A DNA stretch of 49,729 bases. Origin: Dysgonomonas sp. 521. GTDB taxonomy: Bacteria > Bacteroidota > Bacteroidia > Bacteroidales > Dysgonomonadaceae. Under the pieces are notes generated by a model. That model saw nothing but the letters and a program-made list of their open reading frames with translations. It did no database searches and was not told the origin of the DNA. The stretch covers positions 1 to 49,729 of the forward strand of contig NZ_QVMO01000020.1 of assembly GCF_010501055.1 (NCBI RefSeq), given 5' to 3'. Below, one piece after another: positions 24,669 to 33,804 of this stretch; within the stretch, counting starts at the first letter, position 1; every line of letters starts with the position of its first letter. Both the position numbers and the translations under genes were made by a program.

Positions 24669-26360
24669 TTATTCTTCTTCAATAAAAGTATAAGAGAGAA
24701 ACAAATGCTCTGCTTTCCCCTCATCCTGAAGAAATACCGTCAGCAAATACTCATTTACTGAACCATCCACAGGGTCTATAGCCGCCTGTTTTTCAATTAT
24801 CCTTCTGTTTAATCTGTGTTTTTTCAGGAAAGGCTTATCATTACCTATTTGATATAACAGTTGCTTACGAACCTTCTTTTCAAGTTTATTTTCCCAAAAA
24901 CCGTGCGGACGGATTTTAAAATTGCAATAATAATCAGTCCTCAGTTCGTTGAATAAATCAATCTCCTTCGATACCAAAAAGCTATGCAGATAGCTGAAAA
25001 TATCTTCCAGCCGATAGCCATGATGAGGGTATTGCTGCCTATTGTAATATTGCCCTATTTCGTCAAACAGTTCAAAATACCTGCCCTTATAATACGTTTC
25101 GGTCAGTATCTTCATTGTACGGCTAAACTTTCCGCTGTTCCAGTACTTCTCCAGGGCATGTTCGGCATCATGTATGCGCATCAGTTCCTGTTTCGAAACA
25201 GCATTATTCGATTCTATTTCGTACGGAGCCTGCGCATTATATATATAGCCGTACTTATCAGCATTTCGCCTCAGGGCTGTACCTCGCAGCATTTTCAGGA
25301 AGCCGAGTTGAAGTTCTTTGGCTTTCAACCTGAACACATCGTTGAATGACTTTACAAAACGGTCGAATGTCTCGTAAGGCAATCCGGCAATCAGGTCGAG
25401 ATGGAGGTCTATTTTTCCGCCATCCATCAGCTTCTGTATATTTCCCGACAGGAGTTCAAAATCCTGCCTGCGGCTTACCTCAATATTCGTAGGCTCATAC
25501 GTTGACTGTATACCGATTTCAAACCTGAAATAGTTCTCAAGCAACCTTTCATTCAGGTAATCAATAGCGTCATCAGTCAGCAGGTCAGCATATATTTCAA
25601 ACTGGCAACTCAGCTGCGGACGATGATGTTCTATTAAGAAATCGAATACAAACCGGGTATGTTGCCTATTGAGGTTAAAAGTACGGTCAAGGAATTTTAT
25701 CTGCTTCGCGTTGCTATCGATAAAATAAGACAGATTGTCAATAATATACTGCTGGGGAAAGTACCGTACTCCTTTTTCGAGAGACGACAGGCAATACTGG
25801 CACTGGTAAGGGCAGCCTCTTGAGGTTTCGAAGTAAACGAGCCTGTTCTTCATCCCCTCCCTGTCTTCCTCCAACTGGTATGGAGAAGGCAATGCCGCCA
25901 GTTTCTCCAAGTCTGCTTTTACAATAGTCCGGCTTATTGCATTTCCGGTAGATACTCCGGCTATTTCTACCGGAGCCCCTGTTTCTAATGCAGAAAGCAG
26001 TTCGCCCAGCACAAATTCCCCCTCTCCACTGATAATGTAATCTGCATGCCAATTGGCAAGAAAAAATTCCGGTTCGTAGGTAACCTCAGGCCCTCCCAGT
26101 ATAATGGTTATACGCGGGTTTCTTTCTTTCAGTAATTCGATCAGCTTTTTTGTTTTCTCTACATTCCATATATACACACTGATGCCGATTACATCGGGAG
26201 CCTCGCTTAACAGATTATCCGCCATTGTGTCTATGTCCTCCTTTATGACATATTCTTTGAACGATATATCGAAGCGGTCTTTATTAGCTACATACAACCA
26301 CCTTAAAGCCAGCGAAGTATGTATATATTTTGCATTGAGCGTAGTCAGGATTACTTTCAT
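24669..26360 (-). CDS. B12-binding radical SAM protein with DUF4080-like tail
   Basis: Residues 1-135 form a cobalamin-binding Rossmann-like domain, with IGISVYIWN and IILGGPEVTYEPE. The radical SAM domain follows with SRGCPYQCQYC (Cys183, Cys187, Cys190), which binds the 4Fe-4S cluster that splits SAM. The C-terminal 180 residues match the DUF4080 tail seen in this family, including FKIRPHGFWENKLEK. The substrate is unknown; relatives are often single genes in Bacteroidetes and Clostridia. The 563-residue length is normal. A TATCTTTA sequence on the minus strand near 26367 might be its promoter. Confidence 0.82.
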   Translation of the reverse strand: MKVILTTLNAKYIHTSLALRWLYVANKDRFDISFKEYVIKEDIDTMADNLLSEAPDVIGISVYIWNVEKTKKLIELLKERNPRITIILGGPEVTYEPEFFLANWHADYIISGEGEFVLGELLSALETGAPVEIAGVSTGNAISRTIVKADLEKLAALPSPYQLEEDREGMKNRLVYFETSRGCPYQCQYCLSSLEKGVRYFPQQYIIDNLSYFIDSNAKQIKFLDRTFNLNRQHTRFVFDFLIEHHRPQLSCQFEIYADLLTDDAIDYLNERLLENYFRFEIGIQSTYEPTNIEVSRRQDFELLSGNIQKLMDGGKIDLHLDLIAGLPYETFDRFVKSFNDVFRLKAKELQLGFLKMLRGTALRRNADKYGYIYNAQAPYEIESNNAVSKQELMRIHDAEHALEKYWNSGKFSRTMKILTETYYKGRYFELFDEIGQYYNRQQYPHHGYRLEDIFSYLHSFLVSKEIDLFNELRTDYYCNFKIRPHGFWENKLEKKVRKQLLYQIGNDKPFLKKHRLNRRIIEKQAAIDPVDGSVNEYLLTVFLQDEGKAEHLFLSYTFIEEE

Positions 26361-26507
26361 AATGTAAAGATAATTATTTAAAGGAAATTAATATTGTATT
26401 GGTCGTCCTGAGGCAAGATAAACACAGGAAAGATCAACTTCTCAATCAAGATCATTGTAGGGGTAATCCCAATGTCATCAAATTAAGGATTACGGTCTTG
26501 TAAATTT

Positions 26508-26721
26508 AGGGCTGAAAGTCCGTATTAGTTCAGCCCAATGCGAAGCGTTGGGTAGAAGATGCAGAATAGCAACAAAGCGCACTGAAAGTGCAGGTTAACC
26601 CCAAAAGAATATAGTTCAATCACTTACCGGCGCTTTCAGCGCGCTGTTCCTACTCCATTCTGTTTACCCAAGGCGACGCTTTGCTTGCCATTGGGCTGAA
26701 CTAAGACGGGCTTTCAGCCCT
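26508..26721. repeat. Nested palindromic repeat element of a second type (214 bp)
   Basis: Inverted ends at 26508-26538 and 26691-26721 (AGGGCTGAAAG...) match over 31 bases with two changes. Inside are CAATGCGAAGCGTTG, GCACTGAAAGTGC and GCGCTTTCAGCGC hairpins. Sequence differs from the GCGAATCAAGGGTT family, but the architecture is the same. The rest of the gap 26361-26981 is AT-rich with no reading frame or promoter I can defend. Confidence 0.75.
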
Positions 26722-26981
26722 TACCAGCGCCCGCGCAGACTTGCAGCCTGTGTGTTGCGAAGCAAAAAGAGTCCCGAAGAACAAAAAATATAAATAACAC
26801 ATTCAAAGACATTTACATTGCTTAATAAAAATTAATGTAAAATTTCCATATATTTATTTTGATTTATAAAATATTTTGACATATTTTTACAGATAAATAA
26901 ATCAAAAAGAAACTCCAATACCATTTTTCTAATCAAAAAGAAATTTTAAGATTATTTTTAACATCTTTAAATATTTTGATT

Positions 26982-27710
26982 ATGAAGATTTATACTTTAA
27001 GGAAAAAAGTTTGTTTGGTTATCGTATTATCAGGTTTACTATCTACATTATCACTAAAGGCACAATCTGTAGATATTGATTTCGGGGCTGATTTGGTTAG
27101 CTCGTATGTATGGCGCGGATATAAACAGGCGGGAGCCAGCATTCAGCCTACACTAAGTGCCGGCATCAGCGGATTCTCATTGGGGGCATGGGCTTCAACA
27201 GACTTCACAAGCAAAGAAGGCAAGAAAGAAGTGGACTTCACAGCCGCCTACCAAAACAGCGGGTTCAAAGTAGCCGTGACCGACTACTGGTGGGATGGCG
27301 AAGGCCAGTACCGCTACTTCAGCAGTCCCTGGGGCGACAACAACGGGCATTATCTGGAAACGACATTGGGATATACGCTTCCCGAATCATTCCCTCTAAG
27401 CGTGACATGGAATACCTTCCTGCTGGGGAAAGGCAACAAAAAGGAAGACGGAAAGAACTCATATTCAACCTATATCGAATTAGCTTATCCTTTTTCGGTT
27501 GCAGGTGTCGACATGGGAATATCCACAGGATTTACCCCTTGGGAAAGCGCGGTATATGGTACCGGCGGATTCGAATTCTCATCCGTAGCGCTCAGCGCTT
27601 CCAAAAGTCTGAAAATTACGGAATCTTTCTCATTACCCATATTCGGCCATATAATCTGCAACCCGAGTGCAGAAGATATCCATTTCGTATTTGGATTCTC
27701 CCTCAAATAG
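26982..27710 (+). CDS. Outer membrane beta-barrel protein, TorF/gcw_chp-like
   Basis: A signal peptide is clear (hydrophobic VCLVIVLSGLLSTLSL, cleavage after KAQ). The mature part begins VDIDFGADLVSSYVWRGYKQ, the typical start of this family (SxYVWRG). Alternating aromatic strands follow to a final FVFGFSLK, ending in a barrel-type C-terminus. Such proteins are often found next to glnB-amtB in Bacteroidetes, as here, so a role in ammonium or small-solute entry is plausible but not shown. The ATG at 26982 is chosen over a TTG six bases earlier. Confidence 0.75.
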   Translation: MKIYTLRKKVCLVIVLSGLLSTLSLKAQSVDIDFGADLVSSYVWRGYKQAGASIQPTLSAGISGFSLGAWASTDFTSKEGKKEVDFTAAYQNSGFKVAVTDYWWDGEGQYRYFSSPWGDNNGHYLETTLGYTLPESFPLSVTWNTFLLGKGNKKEDGKNSYSTYIELAYPFSVAGVDMGISTGFTPWESAVYGTGGFEFSSVALSASKSLKITESFSLPIFGHIICNPSAEDIHFVFGFSLK

Positions 27711-27715
27711 TTGAC

Positions 27716-27777
27716 AGCAGCCCCCTACCCCCCGGAGGGGGAAAGCCTCCCCTAAGGGAAGGATGGGAGGGGCTTTT
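27716..27777. repeat. C/G-rich hairpin repeat (CCCCC / GGGGG type)
   Basis: Between the barrel gene and glnB lie CCCCCCGGAGGGGG and CTCCCCTAAGGGAAGGATG-like inverted stretches ending GGGAGGGGCTTTTA. A related hairpin, CCTCCCCAAAGGGGAGG, is at 36663-36679. This is a recurrent hairpin repeat in Bacteroidetes gaps, and here it may act as a partial terminator within the locus. Confidence 0.55.
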
Positions 27778-27800
27778 ATAACTCTTAATTTATAACTTAT

Positions 27801-28169
27801 ATGAAAAAAATCGAAGCGATAGTTCGCAAATCAAAATTCAATGAAGTACGCCGTGCCTTGCACGAAGCAGATATCGACTTTCTGTCATGGTGGGAGGTAA
27901 ACGGTCAGGGCAGTGCCCGTCAAGGTTTAATATTCAGGGGGATAGCTTACGATGTGAACACTATAGAACGCATCTACATAGCTTTCGTTGTGAGAAATAT
28001 AAATGTGGATAAGTCTATAAAAGCGATCATAGAATCGGCGTTTACCGGCGAAAGCGGCGACGGCAGGATATTCGTGTCGGCTATCGAGCAATCCATTCGT
28101 ATACGCACAGGCGACCACGGAGACGAAGCCTTGTATGACAAGGACGAAGATGACGAAGAAAGTAAGTAA
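27801..28169 (+). CDS. glnB: P-II family nitrogen regulatory protein
   Basis: The 122-residue protein has the P-II fold: MKKIEAIVRKSKFNEVRRAL, the ATP-binding GDGRIFVSAIEQSIRIRTGD at residues 87-106, and a T-loop around residues 35-52 with a Tyr at residue 50, equivalent to the modifiable Tyr51. The T-loop (NGQGSARQGLIFRGIAYDV) departs from the usual RGHGRQKGxxELYRGAEY, so uridylylation cannot be assumed. The C-terminus has an acidic extension (YDKDEDDEESK). It senses 2-oxoglutarate and ATP/ADP and blocks AmtB when nitrogen is plentiful. It lies 40 bases before amtB, the standard pairing. Confidence 0.88.
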   Translation: MKKIEAIVRKSKFNEVRRALHEADIDFLSWWEVNGQGSARQGLIFRGIAYDVNTIERIYIAFVVRNINVDKSIKAIIESAFTGESGDGRIFVSAIEQSIRIRTGDHGDEALYDKDEDDEESK

Positions 28170-28209
28170 AGATCAGGTTATTAAGACAAAGGAAAAAAGA
28201 AAAAAAAGT

Positions 28210-29634
28210 ATGAAACGAAGACTATTCAGATATATTACCATTATATTATTTATGGCTCTGGCACTGCCCACAGTCGCACAGGCACAGGATTCACTCGTCA
28301 CCGTAACAGACACCCCTAAAACGACAGCGATTGTCCCTGTGGAAACAAGCGTAACAGTTGCAGAAGAAGCAACGACACTCGATTCGGGAAATACAGCATG
28401 GATGATAGTAGCCACCATTCTGGTTATGATGATGACCGTTCCGGGATTAGCATTATTTTATGGAGGGCTTGTCCGCCAGAAAAACATATTGAGCATTATT
28501 ATGCAGTGCCTGTTTATTACAGGTGTTATCAGTATTATCTGGATTGCCTTCGGGTACAGTTGGGTGTTCGGTACCGGCTACATGGACTCTGGCAGTTCGC
28601 TCGGAGCCATTATAGGCGGGTTCGACAAGGTATTTCTAAACAGCCTGACACTCGACACATATATGGACGGAGTAGGTATTCCTGAAATATTATTCGCCTT
28701 ATTCCAGTGTATGTTTGCAGTTATCACTCCGGCTCTGATTATCGGTGCCTTTGCTGAAAGAATCAAATTTTCGGGTTATGTGGTTTTTATCGTCCTGTGG
28801 TCAATTATCGTTTACAACCCGATGGCTCACTGGGTATGGGGCGGTGGCTGGCTGATGGAAATGGGTGCCATTGACTTTGCCGGAGGAACTGTAGTACATA
28901 TCAACGCGGGTATTTCCGCCCTTGTAATGGCCATTATGCTCGGCCGCCGCAAAGGTTACAGGACTATCGGGCATCCGTTTACCCCTCACAATATTCCGTT
29001 CGTGTTCATTGGTACGGCTTTGCTTTGGCTGGGCTGGTTCGGGTTCAATGCGGGAAGCGGGCTGGCAGCAGACGGTCTGGCGGCGAATGCCTTTCTGGTT
29101 ACACACCTTGCAACCTGTGTTGCCGCCGTGGCATGGATGGCATTAGAATGGATTATGTATAAAAAACCGACAATAGTAGGCTTCTGCACCGGTGCTGTTG
29201 CGGGACTGGTAGCTATCACGCCTGCCGCGGGGACTGCCGACGTACTGGGCGCATTCGCCATAGGAGGCATATCGGCGTTAGTATGCTTCTTTATGGTTGC
29301 CTACGTAAAACCTAAACTGAAATATGACGATTCTCTCGATGCCTTTGGTGTACATGGTGTGGGAGGTATCGTAGGGTCTATCCTTACCGGGGTATTCGCT
29401 ACACAAGCTATTACCGGAGCCGATGGTGTACAGGGCGCCTTATATGGAGACTGGGATCAGCTGTGGATACAGATCGCAGCTACAGGGGCTTCGGTCGTAT
29501 ACAGTGCTGTCTTAACATTCATCCTATTCTTTATTGTCAACAAAACAATTGGTCTGAGAGTAAACAAAGAAGATGAGGCTGTAGGGCTCGATATTTCTCA
29601 ACACGGGGAAATAGCCTACAGCGAAGACGAGTAA
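28210..29634 (+). CDS. amtB: Ammonium transporter
   Basis: The chosen ATG at 28210 follows the glnB stop by 40 bases and gives a signal peptide (MKRRLFRYITIILFMALALP, cleaved near AQAQ) before eleven membrane spans; a longer frame from 28135 would overlap glnB. Signature parts are FYGGLVRQKN, NPMAHWVWGGGW, GGTVVHINAG with the first pore His, and FGVHGVGGIVG with the second. It conducts ammonia/ammonium through the inner membrane under P-II control. The length is 474 residues. A strong terminator follows. Confidence 0.9.
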   Translation: MKRRLFRYITIILFMALALPTVAQAQDSLVTVTDTPKTTAIVPVETSVTVAEEATTLDSGNTAWMIVATILVMMMTVPGLALFYGGLVRQKNILSIIMQCLFITGVISIIWIAFGYSWVFGTGYMDSGSSLGAIIGGFDKVFLNSLTLDTYMDGVGIPEILFALFQCMFAVITPALIIGAFAERIKFSGYVVFIVLWSIIVYNPMAHWVWGGGWLMEMGAIDFAGGTVVHINAGISALVMAIMLGRRKGYRTIGHPFTPHNIPFVFIGTALLWLGWFGFNAGSGLAADGLAANAFLVTHLATCVAAVAWMALEWIMYKKPTIVGFCTGAVAGLVAITPAAGTADVLGAFAIGGISALVCFFMVAYVKPKLKYDDSLDAFGVHGVGGIVGSILTGVFATQAITGADGVQGALYGDWDQLWIQIAATGASVVYSAVLTFILFFIVNKTIGLRVNKEDEAVGLDISQHGEIAYSEDE

Positions 29635-29657
29635 GAAGACCATACTGAAAAACACTA

Positions 29658-29694
29658 AAAAGAGGCTGCCCTCTGTAGGACAGCCTCTTTTTTT
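29658..29694 (+). terminator. Terminator after amtB
   Basis: AAAAGAGGCTG (29658-29668) pairs with CAGCCTCTTTT (29681-29691), followed by further T. It ends the glnB-amtB transcript. Confidence 0.85.
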
Positions 29695-29710
29695 ATGATT
29701 CAATTTTAAT

Positions 29711-30049
29711 TTATTTCTCCACCGTCAAATCAACAATTTCAGCGTCAGGCGCATTTTTCTTAACGGAAGCAATACCGTTGTCACGGCTAACTACGCTTTC
29801 ATACATTTCACTGGTTCCGATTATTTGTCCGTTGGTAGCTTTCAGATTGAAATATGGTTTCCCGTTTTTAGCTTCCAGCCTATCGAAACGTGCATCAACC
29901 TGGCTGTTTTTCCTTACTGATTCAATACCGTTTTTGCAATTTTCTTTTTTTGTATAACCTTCGCTGACTAAAACCACTTGTCCATTACTCGCTTTAAGAT
30001 TAAATTGGAATTCTCCATTTTTTCTCTTTGTAATCTCAAATTTTCCCAT
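29711..30049 (-). CDS. YegP/DUF1508 protein with two repeats
   Basis: The 112-residue protein has two tandem DUF1508 repeats: FEITKRKNGEFQFNLKASNGQ and, after about 50 residues, FDRLEAKNGKPYFNLKATNGQ. Each has the pattern NLKAxNGQxxxxSExY. The family is small and cytoplasmic, of unknown function, sometimes linked to stress. It converges with amtB, the terminator lying between them. The gap of 508 bases upstream holds a repeat element. Confidence 0.85.
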   Translation of the reverse strand: MGKFEITKRKNGEFQFNLKASNGQVVLVSEGYTKKENCKNGIESVRKNSQVDARFDRLEAKNGKPYFNLKATNGQIIGTSEMYESVVSRDNGIASVKKNAPDAEIVDLTVEK

Positions 30050-30235
30050 TTTTGTTTCGTTTAAGAAGTTCGTATTTAGTTTAAACGCAAGTTTACAATA
30101 AAAAGTTTATTTAACCTCATTTTTAAGTGAAATATTTCACCTGTAAATCTATTTTACACAAAATACTCAGAATACTCTCTTGTCGAGCACCAACAAGAAA
30201 GCCCGGTTAAACGTTTAGTTCAACAGGACTTATAT

Positions 30236-30532
30236 ATGCGAATCAAGGGTTAAAAAGCACAGTAACTTATTGTCCCGAAGGGACTGAAGGTGGATAACCA
30301 CGGGTAAAACCCGTGGCAGGAACTGACTGAAGAATATGTCTCCGTAGGAGGCAAATAGCAAAAAAATGTCATTCGCCTCCTACGGAGACGGTCTATTTCT
30401 ACCTGCTTTTGCCACGGGCTTTACCCGTGGTTATCCATATTAGCCCACTTCGTGGACTTAGAACCCTGACTGCAAAACAGAAGATTGATTTATAATAGTA
30501 TACTGCAACCCAAAGCAACCCTTGATTCGCAT
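30236..30532. repeat. Nested palindromic repeat element, copy 3 (complete, 297 bp)
   Basis: Ends at 30236-30253 and 30515-30532 are inverted copies (GCGAATCAAGGGTT core) with two changes. Inner pairs are GTCCCGAAGGGAC (30272-30284), TGGATAACCACGGGTAAA (30291-30308) with its exact complement at 30420-30437, CCACGGGTAAAACCCGTGG, and GTCTCCGTAGGAGGC (30338-30352) with its exact complement at 30375-30389. It is close to the 12599 copy. The remaining 30050-30235 gap shows nothing else I can support. Confidence 0.88.
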
Positions 30533-30557
30533 TATATATATCTTTTTACATGTAATA

Positions 30558-31382
30558 TTAAAGCAAGGCTTCCAGATACCCGGCCATTTCCTCTTGCAGC
30601 TTCTTTGCTTCCGCTGCGGCGGCAAACGCAAAATCTTTCGTGCTATCCGCATAGATTATAGCACGGGAAGAGTTGACCAATAATCCGCACTGCGAATTCA
30701 TCCCATACTTTACAACCTCCGCTAAACTCCCACCCTGAGCCCCTACTCCGGGAACAAGCAGAAAATGGTTCGGCGCATATTTACGTATATCCGCAAACAT
30801 TTCGCCTTGGGTAGCGCCTACCACATACATCATCTGTTCATCGGTAGCCCATTCTTGCGACTTCTTCAATACTTTTTCAAACAGCCTTTCCCCGTTCTTA
30901 TCTTCGGTTAATTGGAAATCGGCAGAACCTTTGTTTGAGGTCAGAGCCAGCAGGATAATCCATTTGTTAGGATATTTGAGGAATGGCTTCACGCTGTCTT
31001 CGCCCATATATGGAGCTACTGTAATAGCGCTTGCTTTCATGTGTTCGAAAGCCGACATGGCATACATTTCGGCAGTATTGCCTATATCCCCGCGCTTGGC
31101 GTCTAGTATAATAAATTGGTTTGGATACCTTAACCGTATGTATTCTATCGTTTTATACAATGCTAAGACACCTTTTACTCCCTGGCTTTCGTAGAAGGCG
31201 GCATTAGGCTTATAAGCAACACAGTATTTTGCCGTAGCATCTACTATTGCCGTATTGAAAGCATAGATAGGGTCTTCTTCTTCGAGTAAAACCGATGGAA
31301 TTTTATTTATATCTGTGTCTAAACCTACACAGAGAAATGATTTTTTCTTTTTTATATTTTCAAATAATTCTTGCCTTGTCAT
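30558..31382 (-). CDS. pyrF: Orotidine 5'-phosphate decarboxylase
   Basis: Final step of UMP synthesis: orotidine 5'-phosphate to UMP and CO2, in the cytoplasm. The product starts [20 protein letters not shown], has the substrate-binding LDTD, and the catalytic [17 protein letters not shown] at about residues 94-110 (Lys and two Asp). [10 protein letters not shown] closes the phosphate site. The 274-residue length is that of the type with an extra N-terminal segment found in Bacteroidetes and actinobacteria. It lies downstream of prfA, separated by a repeat-filled gap. Confidence 0.9.
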   Translation of the reverse strand: MTRQELFENIKKKKSFLCVGLDTDINKIPSVLLEEEDPIYAFNTAIVDATAKYCVAYKPNAAFYESQGVKGVLALYKTIEYIRLRYPNQFIILDAKRGDIGNTAEMYAMSAFEHMKASAITVAPYMGEDSVKPFLKYPNKWIILLALTSNKGSADFQLTEDKNGERLFEKVLKKSQEWATDEQMMYVVGATQGEMFADIRKYAPNHFLLVPGVGAQGGSLAEVVKYGMNSQCGLLVNSSRAIIYADSTKDFAFAAAAEAKKLQEEMAGYLEALL

Positions 31383-31389
31383 ATTGGGA

Positions 31390-31470
31390 AAACAGTTAAC
31401 AGTTAGTAGTTAGCAGTTAACAACTGATAACCCATAACTGATAATTCATAATTTATAACTCATAATTCAT
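31390..31470 (-). repeat. AT-rich leader repeat between prfA and pyrF
   Basis: Contains AACAGTTAACAGTTAGTAG, TTAGCAGTTAACAACTGATA, then ATAACTGATAATTCATAA and ATAACTCATAATTCAT. It resembles 15965-16016. It may have arisen by slippage of short AACTG and AATTCATAA motifs. Confidence 0.55.
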
Positions 31471-31480
31471 CAACCACGAC

Positions 31481-32566
31481 TTACATTTCACTTTCTTTTA
31501 GCCGCTCCGTATTCTCGGCAATAATCAACTGGTCGATAACCGGCTGTATTTCGCCATCCATCACAGCGGGCAGATTATATAAGGTCAAATTGATACGATG
31601 GTCGGTTACCCTGCCCTGCGGATAATTGTATGTCCTGATCTTTGCAGAGCGGTCTCCTGTCGAAACCATTGTCTTACGCTTCGAGGCTATCGCTTCCATG
31701 TGCTTTGACAGTTCGATGTCATACAACTTAGACCTCAGCATCTGCATAGCCAGCTCCCTGTTTGCCAACTGGGATCTCGACTGCTGGCAGACAACAACTA
31801 TACCCGATGGCTTATGTGTTAGCTGAACCTTCGTTTCAACCTTATTTACATTCTGACCTCCCGCCCCGCTGGATCGTGCGGTCTGCATCTCTATATCAGC
31901 CGGATTAATTTCCACGTCCACCTCTTCGGCCTCAGGCAGTACGGCTACTGTTGCCGCAGAAGTATGTACACGTCCCTGAGTTTCGGTAGCAGGCACCCGC
32001 TGAACACGGTGCACACCCGACTCATACTTCAATATACCATATACACCGTCTCCGGTAACTGTGAATATTATTTCCTTGAAGCCGCCCGAAGTACCTTCCG
32101 TTACGCTTGTTACTTCAGTTTTCCAGCCTTTCCATTCGCAATACTTCGTGTACATACGGTAGAGGTCTCCGGCAAAGATAGCCGCTTCGTCTCCACCTGT
32201 ACCTCCACGGATTTCCATAATGGCGTTTTTACTATCCTCAGGATCGGCAGGAACCAGCAGGAATTTTATTTCCTCTTCGAGTATAGGCAAACGTTCATTG
32301 GAAGCATCCAGTTCTTCTTTTGCAATCTCTCGTAGTTCGGCATCGTTCTCATTCTCAAGTATCTCTTTTGCCTCATCCACGGTTGTCAGCAATTGCTGAT
32401 ATTCCTTGCGGGCTATACTTATTTTTTCCAGATCACGGTATTCCTTATTCAGCTTTACATAACGCTTCATATCGGCTATCACGGCAGGGTCTGTTATCAG
32501 TTTGCCTATTTCCTCGAAACGTATATACAAAGCGTCAAGCTTATCTAATAATGACGATTGAGCCAT
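31481..32566 (-). CDS. prfA: Peptide chain release factor 1
   Basis: RF1 recognises UAA and UAG and triggers peptide release. The GGQ motif is seen in [15 protein letters not shown] at about residues 228-242, and the stop-codon-reading PAT in [15 protein letters not shown]. The N-terminal helices and [11 protein letters not shown] are also present. The 361-residue length is standard. A -7 box at 32600-32607 fits a promoter, and pyrF is probably the second gene of the unit. Confidence 0.93.
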   Translation of the reverse strand: MAQSSLLDKLDALYIRFEEIGKLITDPAVIADMKRYVKLNKEYRDLEKISIARKEYQQLLTTVDEAKEILENENDAELREIAKEELDASNERLPILEEEIKFLLVPADPEDSKNAIMEIRGGTGGDEAAIFAGDLYRMYTKYCEWKGWKTEVTSVTEGTSGGFKEIIFTVTGDGVYGILKYESGVHRVQRVPATETQGRVHTSAATVAVLPEAEEVDVEINPADIEMQTARSSGAGGQNVNKVETKVQLTHKPSGIVVVCQQSRSQLANRELAMQMLRSKLYDIELSKHMEAIASKRKTMVSTGDRSAKIRTYNYPQGRVTDHRINLTLYNLPAVMDGEIQPVIDQLIIAENTERLKESEM

Positions 32567-32599
32567 ATTTTATTTATCCTCTAAAAATTAATACGGGCA

Positions 32600-32607
32600 C
32601 AAAGGTA
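32600..32607 (-). promoter_or_regulatory. Promoter -7 box for prfA
   Basis: The minus strand reads TACCTTTG, matching TAnnTTTG, 33 bases before the prfA start. Confidence 0.6.
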
Positions 32608-32648
32608 CGGAAAAAGGGGCTAGATTATTTATCAGCGGATAGAAAAAT

Positions 32649-33434
32649 TCAGTCTATTTTCTTTATGCCATTTTTGCAAAAGAAAAGCCCTCTCTCTATT
32701 TTTTCAATCCGCATCTTTCTGCTGGCTTCTATTTGTTGCTCCGAATAATTTACCTTGTGATAAAGATGATACGTAATAACTTCATGCTTGATGTTCAGTA
32801 TTTTTATGTTGGGAAGTTTACGCAACCTCCAGTCCAGATCCAGATCTTCTCCGCATCTCGGGATGGTATAATCCTCATCATAACCGTTTACATCGAGTAT
32901 TGCCTTACGTGGAGCAGCCCAGTTACAGCCTATAACCTTCCTTTTGGGCTTGCCTATACCCATCCACGGCATATAAAAGGCTCTGTCGAGATGACTGGCG
33001 TGTAATATAAGATTCGCAAAATTAAGTTTTCCCAAATCTTTTGTGTCGAGTATCTCCTTTGTAATCTTTTCATCCAGATAACACCTTCTCCCCAGGCAAA
33101 CCGTATCGGGAGCCAAACGCTTGCCGTATGCCTCCAACAGGCGGTGATGAGGAATGCAATCTCCATCCAGAAAGACAAGGTATTCGCCTTTGGCCGCAAC
33201 CATTGCCTTATTCATTATCTGCATTTTACGGAATCCCATATCTTCCTGACTCACATGCCTGATATCAAAATTGAACTGCTTACGCGCCGATTCGAGGAAT
33301 ACCAATGTTTCGGGAGCATCATCGTCTTCGGCTATTATGACTTCAAAATCGGTATATGTCTGTTTAGATAAAGCCAGAAGTAATAGATATATGTTGTCAA
33401 GTTGCTTGTACAAAGAAAGTATTACGGATATCAT
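32649..33434 (-). CDS. Family 2 glycosyltransferase
   Basis: GT-A fold features: MISVILSLYKQLDNIYLLLL, DFEVIIAEDDDAPET, GEYLVFLDGDCIPH (DxD), and GYDEDYTIPRCGEDLDLDWR, where GEDxDLxxR is the catalytic segment of many GT2 enzymes. The length is 261 residues. Likely a cytoplasmic enzyme for a surface glycan; the sugar is unknown. It lies alone between uvrA and prfA. Confidence 0.85.
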   Translation of the reverse strand: MISVILSLYKQLDNIYLLLLALSKQTYTDFEVIIAEDDDAPETLVFLESARKQFNFDIRHVSQEDMGFRKMQIMNKAMVAAKGEYLVFLDGDCIPHHRLLEAYGKRLAPDTVCLGRRCYLDEKITKEILDTKDLGKLNFANLILHASHLDRAFYMPWMGIGKPKRKVIGCNWAAPRKAILDVNGYDEDYTIPRCGEDLDLDWRLRKLPNIKILNIKHEVITYHLYHKVNYSEQQIEASRKMRIEKIERGLFFCKNGIKKID

Positions 33435-33459
33435 TTTTTTTAAGGTATAAGTTTGGAAA

Positions 33460-33467
33460 CAAAGATA
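33460..33467 (-). promoter_or_regulatory. Promoter -7 box for the glycosyltransferase at 32649
   Basis: The minus strand reads TATCTTTG, 26 bases before the ATG at 33434. Confidence 0.6.
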
Positions 33468-33494
33468 TAGAGTATATCCGAGATAGAAAAATTT

Positions 33495-33531
33495 GCAAAA
33501 AGAAAGTCCGCGAAATCACCTTCGCAGACTT
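33495..33531 (-). terminator. Terminator, probably of uvrA
   Basis: Arms 33504-33514 and 33521-33531 pair with one mismatch, and on the minus strand the stem is followed by TCTTTTTGC. It lies about 270 bases after the uvrA stop; the gap 33532-33804 holds no other feature I can support. Confidence 0.65.
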
Positions 33532-33804
33532 CCCAACCTTAACACAAACTTTACAAAACTACACAATAGAGCTGATTGCAGCCTGTTATTTGGTTCAAAA
33601 ATAATACAGGAACCAACTCTGTGTTTCATTATATCTTATATTTTGAGGGAAATAGAAAGACAATTCATCTTATTGAACATTATTAAAACCTTCTGTTTCC
33701 TTCAAAATTTGTATCTCAGTCTTTACAATAGCAAAGATAGTAAAATTTACACATTAACAATAGATACTATCTATTTTTTAAAAAAAATTATTTTTTTTGA
33801 CGAT

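Noticed and set aside
28135..28209. Longer amtB start overlapping glnB
   Set aside because: The extra 25 residues are charged and precede an obvious signal peptide; the ATG at 28210 is the natural start.
12599..30532. CRISPR array
   Set aside because: The repeats are dispersed, inverted and of variable length, with no regular spacers and no cas genes.
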